Assembly: GCA_022410635.1 (NCBI GenBank)
Contig: JAJVDF010000466.1
Span: 166,533-230,532, forward strand
Length of the DNA: 64,000 nt
Reading direction: 5' to 3'
Origin: Tretioscincus oriximinensis
Lineage: Eukaryota > Chordata > Lepidosauria > Squamata > Gymnophthalmidae
Position 1 is the stretch's first letter. Every line of letters begins with the position of its first letter. This document shows, in pieces, positions 54,471 to 64,000 of the stretch. Made by a program: the position numbers and the translations under genes. The notes beneath the pieces are model-generated. The model made no database searches. It saw only the letters and a list, made by a program, of their open reading frames with translations, and was not told where the DNA came from.

Positions 54471-55104
54471 CTTGAGTTCTAGTGCACCCTTAACACATAG
54501 TCGGCCATCCTTTGTTTATGAGATAAAAATATTCTTTTTTCTATTATTGCTTCGTCTCTAAAAAGCCAGCAAACGTGCAGCTTGCTGAACTTCAAAGTAC
54601 ATTTTGTGTTCTGGTAAGGTTGCTTGATACTGGAGGCCCCAAGTCCTTTTTTTTCTTCAGTTCTTCTGCCCCAGTTTTCTTTTTAACTTTCCCCCCACAC
54701 TTAACCTAACGGGAAATGGCTACTGGAAAGCGTTCCCTTGTGCAGCACATCACTTGCACCCCAGGCCTTCCAGCCTGCCCCACTTCCCCTCATCACGACT
54801 GGGCAAAGAGACGACATACACGCTACTAAAGTAACGCATGCTATTTTCCGCCCAATCACAATAAGGGGGAACGAGCCAATCGTGTCTAGCTCAGAAGGCC
54901 TGAAGCACAAAATGTTTCCTAAAGGAAACGGCTTGACTGGAGCCAGTAATTCATGGCAACAGTCCCCAGCTTGACCTTTAGCCACCCTGACAAGGTAGTG
55001 CAGGGGTGAAATGGAAGGGGGACCTTCAGTGTGAGCTCTTGATTTTCAAATTGTTTTGAAGCAGACATCAAAATAGTCAGAGAACAGGTACGTGACCCCT
55101 TCCT

Positions 55105-55175
55105 TAGCTACTGGGTGAGACAGGATGCTGGATTAGATGAGCTGTGAGCTAACAGCTTCCCTTAAATTCTTATAT
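55105..55175 (+). mobile_element. CR1 3' terminus, short
   Basis: ACTGGGTGAGACAGGATGCT GGATTAGATGAGC ... TTCTTATATTTT. Confidence 0.6.
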
Positions 55176-57519
55176 TTTAAAAGCCAAGTCAGAGTTTGAC
55201 AGGGTCTCATAATTTTAACAGCTAATCCATAAGTGTGTTTCCTTTTCCAGGAGCTTTTCTGTTTCACCAAGAGACTAGCTTTGCCTTTGAAGCTCTACCA
55301 TCCATAAAAGAACCTCAGTGTTACAGATATTTCCTAGTTATTACTATCCCCTGACTCGGGACCACTACTTAAAGGTGGGAAGGCGAGAGAGCAAAGGCAA
55401 GAAGTTCATTCCAGCCTCTTTGGGAATAAACCTTTTATAAGCAGTTTTTTCTGTACTCTTCCAAAACCATTTCACAGCCTTGTGAAAATAGCAACAGGTT
55501 CTTCACAGAGCCTTGCCTTATACTGCCGAGGCACAAACACTACATGATTTGTTTGAATCTGTACATATAGAAAAATATTTTTATTTGAAGCAATATTGAC
55601 TAATACACAGCACAGACAGGAGCATGAGCCCAAATCCTTTTAAATACTTTGGCCCTCCAAATATTTAGTCTTGGGGGGGATAAAAAAAACTTTCATAAGT
55701 AGATCAACATTTGTTGTTTTCTGCAGCAAATGAAAAAATAAAAGTACAAATATATTACACATAAAATATTCTGCTGTTAAATAAATGTAAACATTTGCAA
55801 GACCTTTTCACTTGAAAGAGGAAAAACAATATTAAATTCATATTGTGAAAAAAATAAAGCACTAAGTATGTAGGTTGGACTAGAAGACTGGNAGGGTCTA
55901 TACAGGCTAAAAAACCAGGGCTTTAAATTGTCTCTGTTTGTCTTGTTTCCCTCTGTTTTTCTGTTTAGACAGAAAATGGTTTGGGTTATTGCTGCTCTGA
56001 CAGGAAAAGGGAGATTAAAACCANAAAAATGTTACTCAGAATTTCTCTGGTCTGATTTTCTTGGACTCCCATTTTCTTTTTCAATGGTTCCGCTTCAGAC
56101 TACCTTTGGGAGCGGTCATGCAGCTGTGATGAGAGAAAAGGGAGGGCTGGAAACACTCCCTGCCCAATAGCCCAAAGGGCGAGTGCAAAGGCAAACAAAG
56201 ATGCTTTTAATCCCTTCATTTGGCTTCTGTTTTTGTCCCTTTATAACATCCCCACCCTCTGCAGCCAGGGCAGCACTAGAAGAGAATGGAATGCCCCTCC
56301 CTTTCTGACCAAAACTGTCCCCCCAGCCTTGGTCTCCCAGATGGAGACTCATACTGCAATTTTTAAATCAGTGTCATGCTGGGGAGCCAGGAACCAACAT
56401 TTGAGGCTTTATTCCCCAGGTGGAGAATTACACTACTGTAGTGCGCAATTCTCCCACTGAGAAATAATGCCCTTGCTTGTCTGCTAGCATCTGAAGAAGT
56501 AGAACAGTCTACAAAAGCTTTTCCTAAGTTGCTTTGAAAACCTCTTACTAGATATGGAATATAAAACACTGAAATTGAAATACAGCATATATATGAACAG
56601 TAGTACAGTAAGTCCCTGTGTTTAGCATGTGTGGTTTCCATAAAACACCACTTACTAAACCAAGGCCTTGTTTTGGTTTTAAGTTATTCAATTTGACATT
56701 AACACATTTTGCTGCCACCAAGGAGGGGTCAGAGGGANGATTTCACTCTAATACAGTTTCACTTTAAGCAACAATATCCCAGCCTGTAGTGCTCACGTTA
56801 AACGGCCCCTATTCTACGTGCCTGTTATCATCACTGCGAGCAGAAAACATGAAGTTTTGCACTCTGGTTTTAAAAGGGTGATTATATATAGTGTGACATT
56901 TACTAGTAATCAGGGAATTACATAGTTGGTATGCCTTTTTCCATCAGCCCTATCATAGAAGTACTAGTATCCATATCCCAAGTCACCTAGTGGTTGCATT
57001 TAGAATCAAACTCGAAACATAAAACTATTGCTCAAGGAACGAGCCTCAGGCTCAGCTTTCCCATTTTTATTGCACAACTTGGCTGTTAGTTTGGTATCAA
57101 AAGCTTTTGATTCTGAGCTTTGTACATTTTGGCTATGTCCAATCCCTAATAAATAAGAGGGGCATTACCTCTTATTAATTCTGGGACCAATTTCAGAGCT
57201 TGGAATTTTACCATCGTCATGCACGTGCTTGAGGCGATCAATTTGGACGGGTCCTGCAGCTCCAGCAGCCAAACCTGCTGGGCCATGGGAGATACCCACC
57301 GCATGTCTCCACCTCCATCAATGGCGGCANTGGCTCAGCCCACATCTGTGGGCTCCTCCACTAGTCCCTAATAAAATGCAGCCAGTCCTGGATATAGTTG
57401 ACTGGACCAGGCAAAATGTAAACTGTTTGTAATAGTGATTTGTTTCCTTAAGTTTAGCTTTGGCCCTTGGGTAGCAGCCTTAATAGTGTAAAGAAGGGAT
57501 TAGACAAATTCATGAACAC

Positions 57520-57745
57520 CAAAAGTATAAATAGCTACTAGGATGGATCTTTTGAAACTGCCTCCAGGATGGAGCAACAGGCAGGATTCCTAAAATGCCG
57601 TTTGCAGGGCGTTGAGAACAGGTGAAGATTTTGCCTTCTGTTTCAGACTGCCCAGGTGCAATTGTTGGGCCTCTGTGTGAGACAGAATGCTGGACGAAAT
57701 GGGTCCTAACCTGATTCAGCAGGTTTTTATGTTCTTATGTTTTTA
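57520..57745 (+). mobile_element. CR1 3' end
   Basis: TAGCTACTAGGATGGATC, CTGCCTCCAGGATGGAGCAA, GGCCTCTGTGTGAGACAGAA TGCTGGACG, TATGTTCTTATGTTTTTATG microsatellite end. Confidence 0.85.
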
Positions 57746-57844
57746 TGTTCTTACGTTCCTTTCTGCAATGAGCAGATTATATTCCAGAGCAGGAGCCTGC
57801 AGTTCACATGATACGCAGACTGTAACAGGATTTATTNTGAAATG

Positions 57845-58010
57845 TAATCCAGGCCATTTGCAGGGAGATAAGAGCAAATGAAGGGTTTTTTTTACTTGTC
57901 TTCTGCTTAAAATGTTCAGAAGCAATTTATAAGCCATTATGTGAGCCAGGATGCTAGACTAGAGGGTCGTGGCCTGATTCAGCAGGATTCCTCTTATGTT
58001 CTAATGGAAA
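57845..58010 (+). mobile_element. CR1 3' end, second copy
   Basis: CATTATGTGAGCCAGGATGC TAGACTAGAGGGTCG ... TTCCTCTTATGTTCTAATG. Follows the 57520 copy after about 100 bp of unrelated text. Confidence 0.75.
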
Positions 58011-58206
58011 GATGAAACAGAACTGTATCCGTTACAATTTCAACTAGCAAAAAGGGAGACGGTCCATTTACACCTAAAAATATCTTAGGCTACTTATTTT
58101 ACCATTAACATCAAAATCCTGCGAATTCCTTCCTTTGTGGGATTTGAATTATTTCTGTCTTCCTTTAAAAAAAAACTATTATGTACAAGTGCTATATGTA
58201 CGATGT

Positions 58207-58233
58207 TTCTCTCTGTGTGTGTGTGTGTGTGTA
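58207..58233 (+). repeat. (TG)n microsatellite
   Basis: Perfect TG run (CTCTGTGTGTGTGTGTGTGT GTGTA). Confidence 0.95.
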
Positions 58234-58371
58234 CTGTATGTGGGGAAAAGGCATATTATTCAGTTCCATGAATTTGACTATATGCAGTTTTTTATATGCA
58301 TAACTAACTCTACATGTTGAATTTGACTATATGCCTGTTTTGACTGCTTTAACAAACATACCTGACTATTT

Positions 58372-58377
58372 TTTAAT
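58372..58377 (-). terminator. TMEM255B: Possible TMEM255B polyA signal (ATTAAA)
   Basis: ATTAAA on the minus strand, 134 nt past the TMEM255B stop. An alternative AATAAA lies much further on (minus strand, 55580-55585), which would imply a 3' UTR of about 2.9 kb containing CR1 pieces. The sequence alone does not decide between them. Confidence 0.3.
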
Positions 58378-58510
58378 ACAGTAACATCTTAATCCTAACT
58401 TGCACTGAAAGTGAATGCCAAACAGAATGATATTTTGGAATGGTGACAACCTGGATACGTTTTTAACCTTCCTCGGTGAATTTTACCAAATGTTGCTAAT
58501 ATTTTCTCAG

Positions 58511-58678
58511 CTACGGTACGTATGGTGGAGGCTTTTCACCTGACAAGAAATAGGTGGGTGAATATAATGGTGGAGCGTTAGGAGGCAGGCCATAGTTCGG
58601 ACCGGACTGGGACGGCGGCTGGATGTCATCAGACAGAGAAATATCAGTAGATGATGACGTGGGGAAATTATTGGTAGG
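58511..58678 (-). CDS. TMEM255B: TMEM255B last coding exon
   Basis: Minus-strand exon of 56 codons including the stop. The acceptor (CCTTTAG on the minus strand) lies just right of 58678 and the TAG is at 58511-58513. It reads PTNNFPTSSSTDISLSDDI, then a proline-rich end with APPLYSP and KPPPYVP. TMEM255 proteins are small four-pass membrane proteins with a proline-rich cytosolic C-terminus (family knowledge). TMEM255B rather than TMEM255A is inferred mainly from position: in human it converges on GAS6. Two PPxY motifs (PPLY, PPPY) could bind WW-domain proteins. Confidence 0.82.
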   Translation of the reverse strand, partial: PTNNFPTSSSTDISLSDDIQPPSQSGPNYGLPPNAPPLYSPTYFLSGEKPPPYVP

Positions 58679-58739
58679 CTAAAGGAGGATAAGAAAAAGC
58701 ACTTTTCAATAATTAAATTTCAAAGTAGCCTGCAAAACA

Positions 58740-59535
58740 CTGTTAAGTATATATATATATATTATACATACATCATGAATAAAAATCTCAAAATTACATA
58801 CACCTCTAATGAATCCTGATTTACTGCTATTGGTACCTTATGTCTGCTTCCCAAAGTTCCTATTGATTTGTTTGGCCACACCACCCACACTAGATTTTTA
58901 TATATATACTCACAATTTTTAAAATTGAATTTAAACACAGAAAACATTACAAACACCACATACCCAAAATATATCCTCTCCTCCGCTCCTTCATACCCAC
59001 CAAATTATACCCAATCTCTAAAATATGCTCTCCCACCACGCTTTCCCCTCCCTTATTCTTCCTTCCCTCTTCCCACTGGGGGTCATTTACATCCTATAAA
59101 TTAACCTTAATCTAACTTTTTTTGTTTGTTATGGAATTCTCTGTAGTAAATAATTTTTAATTATTTCCTATTTCTGTTTATCTATGTAAATTATTATCAG
59201 TATTTATTCTCATAGATCTTATCTGCAATTTTATCTATTATATAGTCTTTCCGGCGCCACATTTTCCATTTGGTTGCATCCTTCCAACCGCTTAATATCA
59301 CTAATTGTGTGCAGGCTATCAGATCTATTATTTGCCTATTATCCAACCAGTGTCTTTGTCTGAATATTTTGGAAATCACCCACATTAGAATGTTATGCTT
59401 TATACAGTGCTTATAATGGCCATATCAATATTAAATCGCTCTATTTTAAATTTTTATTTGGCTAGACATAGGTAGAATGAAATGGCTTCTTTTCTTCCTC
59501 CGTATATCTTAGACTGAAAAAAAATACATCATAAA
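58740..59535 (-). mobile_element. L1-like LINE 3' end with ORF2 C-terminus
   Basis: On the minus strand a frame at 59385-59197 reads LDNRQIIDLIACTQLVILSG and ends MWRRKDYIIDKIADKIYENK Y-stop, like the end of an L1-type ORF2. An A/C-rich 3' UTR of about 450 bp follows and ends in a (TA)n run near 58750. Upstream text has stops, so it is dead. It lies in the last TMEM255B intron, in the same orientation as the gene. Confidence 0.5.
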
Positions 59536-60539
59536 TCAGTGTCGAATTTGAAAGTTGACAAAAAAGTTTTTCCCCATTACCAGTGCAAGTTGTGAGTCTA
59601 CAGCTTCTGGTGTTGGGATTCAGCTCAGAAGAGTGGACACCAGAGAGTAGGCAGCTACTAGCTATAATGGAGATATCATTTATTTATTTGTGTCCCACAT
59701 ACACTTTNGAAGGGGAGTACAACGAAAATCTATGAACCTCAAAATTAAAAGCAACAAAAAACAATACAGTAGTTTAGCCATTTCTTAGCCGAAGGGGCAA
59801 GGTAAAGAGATGGTGGACTTTTATCAGCTGACTTAAAGGTTATAATTAGGTAGGCTGTGTGGGAGAAGCTGCTTCTCTAGACACATGAAGGCAAAGACAC
59901 TCGTTGGATATGTCAAGATTAAAACCTGTTCTCTTCATATTTTTCTTACGCTAGGAGGGTGGGACTGCCACATGGTTAGGCAGAACTCACGCCATCCTAG
60001 CATAAGGAAAGCATGAAGAAAACATATATCGTGCTTTTAGAAAACAATGGAGAAAAGCAGCTTTCATAGTGCTTACCCCAGTTGTAGCATATACTGCGCC
60101 CTGCCATCTTGGCTGCTGCAGCAAGCATGCGTGGTCAATGAAAAGCACGGCCATGCGTGTGTGGCTGGCAGTGTTGTCGCCCATCAGTTTCAATATCATC
60201 TAACTATTATAGCACCTTTGAGGATTGAGACTTGAGGATGTGGTTTGTGGTGATTCACTTCCCATTTCCAAGGAAGGCTCCAGAAAGAAGCAATGAGGGA
60301 CTTGTGTCNAATATCATAGGAACTCTCATGTGGAGTTTCTCAGGCACTGATCCTGTCACCTATGATCTTTAACATCTATTTAAACCCACTGAGAGCTTCT
60401 GAGTCATGAGGGGAAATTCAATGTTTTTCTTGCTGCCTGAAAGCAGTAGTGGGGCTGAATGAATTGAAAATGAATTCTGATCGACAAGAAGTATTGTGTG
60501 TCTAGGCAATTAAAGCAATACAGCAGAATATTCCCATAC

Positions 60540-60683
60540 CTGGAGGGGTAAATGATAGGATGGGTAATGAGGAACAGCTGCAGCTGAAGGGCAGAATCCA
60601 GCATATGTCAAAATCTGCTGAGTTGGATTGTAGACAATCTGTGGTGGAGGAGCAGAGCTAAAGGCAATTTGGGAAAGAGGCAC
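60540..60683 (-). CDS. TMEM255B: TMEM255B penultimate coding exon
   Basis: Minus-strand exon of exactly 48 codons, phase 0-0, between acceptor TTCTTCTACAG and donor GTATGG. It reads [19 protein letters not shown], then [10 protein letters not shown] and a proline/alanine-rich end ([12 protein letters not shown]). The YNPxxQIL-YAGFCP pattern is what I recall of the TMEM255 family. It joins in frame to the last exon across a 1.86-kb intron. Earlier, membrane-spanning exons were not found to the right and should lie beyond 64000. Confidence 0.82.
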
Positions 60684-61049
60684 CTGTAGAAGAAGAGAGA
60701 TGGGTCATCTTCACTTGTCATCCAATATTTTTGGATATTGGGAGTGTGGTTTTGTATTTGCTCACGCCTGAAGTTTAGATGCCTGTTTACCAGGTGGAAA
60801 CGATCCACTTGGAGCTCTTCCCTTTTTGGNTTCATTTCATTTCTGTTTTGTTTTTCACGTCTCAGCAATTTTATTGCTTGTCCATGATTACAGTTACTAA
60901 AAGTGACAATATTTGACAATGAAGACATGGAAAGTTGGCAAAAGAAAGCCTTCTCCTTCTCAAGAATGTTTGGCAAATTGTCCTTTGACCTTAGGCCCGT
61001 TGATGGACAGGGGCNTTCAATCCATGCTCTGGAGAGTAGCTAAAGTTAC

Positions 61050-61480
61050 ATACGAACATAAGAGGAGCCCTGCTGAATCCAGTCCAGCATTATGTCTCAC
61101 ANAGAGACCCATCAATTGCATCTGAATACTCAAACAGAAGAAGGAAAAACCCTTGTTGACTTCCTACAAATGGTATTTCATGAATTGTACCCGTTTTTCT
61201 ATCCTAGCTAATGTATTCATACAACTGTCTTCCATTAATATATTAATAACCCTATCTTAAACCCTATCTTCTCATCTGGGAGTGAATTCCATAGACCAAT
61301 GACCTTCTGGATGAAAAAAATACCTTCCCTTGTCTGTCCTGTCCCTTCTGCCCAAAGCTTCACAGGGTGCCCTCTAGGCCTAGCATTTTGTGATAGAGAA
61401 AGTATTTTTTTCTCTTCTCACATTATCCATCCCTTAGCTGACTTGTGCAGGGTCCTTAATTTGATCCCCAATCCCTGTCC
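61050..61480 (-). mobile_element. CR1 3' end
   Basis: ACGAACATAAGAGGAGCCCT GCTGAATCCAG, CATTATGTCTCACAnAGAGA, then GAATTCCATAGACCAATGAC and CACAGGGTGCCCTCTAGGCC: reverse CR1 3' UTR and ORF2 end. Confidence 0.8.
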
Positions 61481-61782
61481 AGAGTTAGAAAATGGCAAAT
61501 TATTTCTGTATCTGCCAAGAAAATGGCACAGAGATGTCTGTGGCCCATGCAGTCAACCAGGAGTCAGCTATGACTATCATCCATTCTCTTCATTGACAGC
61601 TTCACCTACTAATGCAACATGCACTATGAACTTGCAGTATTAGTTCTGTCTAGGAGAGGAAAAATCTCGAGAGCATAGAGGAGATTAGTGAAATTCCTGA
61701 ATACCTACAAAAAACATTTTCACACAAATTCTGGTTAAGTTCTACAAGTCAGAAGGTGCTGTTCCAACACATATTTTTGATC

Positions 61783-61825
61783 CATCTTCAGTCCTGAAGA
61801 ACTGGACTCGACCAGGAACCAAAAA
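61783..61825 (+). mobile_element. Foldback family B fragment, copy 4
   Basis: TCCATCTTCAGTCCTGAAGA ACTGGACTCG. One arm. Confidence 0.45.
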
Positions 61826-61879
61826 ATTGGATGGTAATAAAGTTATTGTACATAGTAGGTGCCTGGTTTGTATTAGCTT

Positions 61880-62232
61880 CAGCGGCGGCTGGTGCAGTTT
61901 GGGGCTGGGGGGGCACAGGTTCCTTCAGCCTTGGCAAAGTTAGGAAAGCGGCTGGAAGGAGGCACATTCAGNCACTTACCAGTCTCTCCCTCAGTCTGCA
62001 AGTTGAATGTCAATACAAAATGGCACCTCTACGGAGACTGAGAGAGAGACTGTAGTGCCCCCTAGGCAGCCCTCCCATTGGTCCAGGGATTGGCAACTCC
62101 TTTTGCCAATTAAAAAAGCTGCCTGGAGCTTTTTGATTTGTTGGCAGCTCCTCTATGAAAGGAGATTTTATAATTGATTTTAATCTCTGAGTGTTCACTG
62201 AATCCAACGAACACAGTGGCCAGCCGCCACCA
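61880..62232. mobile_element. hAT-type non-autonomous element with perfect 8-bp TSD
   Basis: ATTAGCTT at 61872-61879 and 62233-62240. Ends CAGCGGCGGCTGG and, reversed, TGGTGGCGGCTGG. 353 bp without coding capacity. Confidence 0.8.
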
Positions 62233-62314
62233 ATTAGCTTTCTCTGATTTTACTAAGTATTGATAACATTGCAGACTACTCTATCAGCCTAACATTGGCA
62301 TCAAACACATACTT

Positions 62315-62360
62315 TTAACCCATCTTCAATCCTGAAGAACTGAGCAGGAAAAATGAAAGA
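62315..62360 (+). mobile_element. Foldback family B fragment, copy 5
   Basis: TTTTAACCCATCTTCAATCC TGAAGAACTGAGC. One arm. Confidence 0.45.
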
Positions 62361-62899
62361 AAGGAGGAAAATCTGAAATATTGGAGCTTCCTATCGCAGC
62401 CACAGCTGTATCCCCGGGATTACTGCAGAAGAAACTAACATTATTATAGTGTAAAACATTAAGCCTAAGTCTGTTCATTATGATTTTATTGCAAGTTGCC
62501 CTAAGACTTTAGGGTATAGGATAGAACAGAAATACTATCAGATAAATACAGCTTACAAAATAACAGGCATAATACAAGGTAGCAGGCAACATGCCAAATT
62601 GATGCCGATGTCGGTGATCGGCCAATGCAGAAGTGTGCTGTATTTAATGATTTAATGTATTTTTTCAGTTCAAGCTAATCAGAGTCTTCCACACAAGAAC
62701 TTCCCTTTCAGTGCAAGGGCAACAGCATCTCAGTATGCTAAATGAGTCACTATCCGGGATATACAAATAAGAACAATTATTCATTCTGAGGGACAAATTT
62801 TATTACCAGTTCAAGATGTCTCAGTTCAAAGTGTCCCATGTAAAAAATTAGCAATTCAGAGGAGCCTAATGCATCTATAATGCTAGTTGAGGTCACCAG

Positions 62900-63725
62900 G
62901 AGTTTTGGAAGCACTCTGTGTTGAAAGGATCCAGAATCCAGGAAATTAAGAGGCACCCGCTTCTTGATGAGATTATTTTATCCCAGAAAGATCAGAGCTT
63001 TTGGATTTGTCTGTCACTTGAGGCTCAGGTGGCAGCAGCAACCAAGAGTGCCTTCCCCCATCACTGGCTGGTTTGCCAGTTTCAACCATTCCTGGATAGG
63101 GGTAACTTGGCCAAGGTAACCCATGATCTGGTAACCTCCAGACTTGACTACAGTAATGCATTCTACCTGGGACTACCCTTGAAAACAGTTCAGAAGCTGG
63201 AATTAGTGCAGAATGTAGCAGCCCGACTGCTAGTTGTAGTTTCTGGCTGAAAACACATCATGTCGGTCCTTAAAGATCTGCACAGATTATCTATTCACTA
63301 CCGAGCCAAATTCCAGGTATTGATATTTGCATACAAAGCCCTAAACACCTTGGGCCCTGCATATTCGAAGGAGTGCCTTCTCCTATATAGGCCTGCCTGT
63401 GTGCTTAGGTCCCAAGAAGAGCTTTTGATAGTTCCTCCACTTGTAGATACAGGCGGTAGGAGCATGCAGAAGGCCTTCTCTGTGGTGGCTCCCATACTCT
63501 GGAACAGCCTCCTTCTAGCGGTCCGCCAGGCACCTACACTGTGTAGCTTTGACCCCTTGTAAAAACATACCTCTTTACCCAGACCTTTGATTCTTAGCTC
63601 CCTTTGCACTTGACATTCTAGAGAGGGAGGGTGGCAGGGTGTTTTTATGATATTTATCTCCGTAACCCACCCTGGTACCTTTAGTGAAGGGCAGCTTATA
63701 AATTCCTGTATAATAATAAATAAAT
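62900..63725 (+). pseudogene. L2-clade LINE ORF2 C-terminus and 3' end
   Basis: Reads LSLEAQVAAATKSAF, VTSRLDYSNAFYLGLPLKTV, QNVAARLLV, stop, then LKDLHRLSIHYRAKFQVLIF, ALNTLGPAYSKECLL and STGGRS-like text. The 3' end is TTTAGTGAAGGGCAGCTTAT AAATTC then (TAAA)n. Broken by a stop near 63248, so non-functional. Confidence 0.85.
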
Positions 63726-64000
63726 AAATCTTTAATGCATCTAGAATTGCTATACAACATTATTTCCCACAGCATGATACATGTATTACTATTGGGACAA
63801 GAGGCTATCATGAGGGATAAATGGACTAGATTTTTTATATTGATTTCAGATAAATATAAGTTTCTAATTTCTCGAATAGCCATTTTCAGGGAATTGAGAG
63901 CACATGATGGGCATGCATTATTGGGTCTGTCAGTGTGAAATGGCTCAAGCACCACCATCCTTACCACATCCTTAAAAGCCCCAAGTATGGCTGCTGTGAT

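Larger units (their letters stand above)
53056..58510. other. Intergenic region between the GAS6 and TMEM255B 3' ends
   Basis: No other gene seen. It holds a hAT relative, a family A foldback, CR1 ends and a partial GCCGTGTTAG-family piece (about 56478-56530). The stretches 53056-53880, 55185-56475 and 56535-57520 are otherwise plain. Part may be TMEM255B 3' UTR. Confidence 0.7.
60684..64000 (-). other. TMEM255B: TMEM255B intron (continues beyond window)
   Basis: No further exon found on the minus strand. It holds a CR1 end, a hAT-type element, foldback family B pieces and an L2 LINE fragment. The stretches 60690-61045, 61480-61780, 62360-62900 and 63720-64000 have nothing nameable. Confidence 0.6.

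Noticed and set aside
1..64000. CRISPR arrays, operons, phage or bacterial insertion sequences
   Set aside because: Spliced vertebrate genes and eukaryotic retroposons throughout; no evenly spaced short repeats seen.

Overview
The window is AT-rich vertebrate nuclear DNA, most likely from a squamate reptile (lizard or gecko type). The evidence is the repeat landscape: CR1 3' ends with an ATGTTCTTA-type terminus, L2-clade LINE fragments, L1-like pieces, two tRNA-derived SINE families, a Tc1-like element, and many short foldback/hAT-type elements. The species cannot be fixed. Scattered single N calls lie only in non-coding DNA; none falls in a recognised exon.

Main gene: positions 9659-52613 (+) carry exons 3-15 (human 15-exon numbering, from memory) of GAS6, the vitamin-K-dependent ligand of the TAM receptors TYRO3, AXL and MERTK. 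The 13 exons keep phase throughout. Together they give 592 residues plus a stop: the end of the Gla-domain region, four EGF domains and two laminin-G domains. Exons 1-2 (signal peptide, propeptide, Gla domain) were not found and should lie to the left of the window. A 3' UTR with an AATAAA follows at about 52614-53055.

Second gene: on the minus strand, 60683-58511 holds the last two coding exons of a proline-rich, PPxY-ending protein that fits TMEM255B. In human, TMEM255B lies tail-to-tail with GAS6, so the convergent layout supports both calls.

Layout: 1-420, 5' end of an L1-like LINE (minus); 421-9658, intron 2 with repeats; 9659-52613, GAS6; 53056-58510, intergenic DNA and possible TMEM255B 3' UTR; 58511-60683, TMEM255B end; 60684-64000, TMEM255B intron with CR1, a hAT-type element and an L2 LINE. 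Introns 4 (about 11.3 kb), 14 (about 8.1 kb) and 6 (about 5.1 kb) hold most of the repeats.

The most notable non-coding material is a set of short palindromic element families. Some have clear 8-bp target duplications. One has eight recognisable copies, and one joins a reverse-transcriptase-like segment to a purine tract. I found no dedicated novel gene system.
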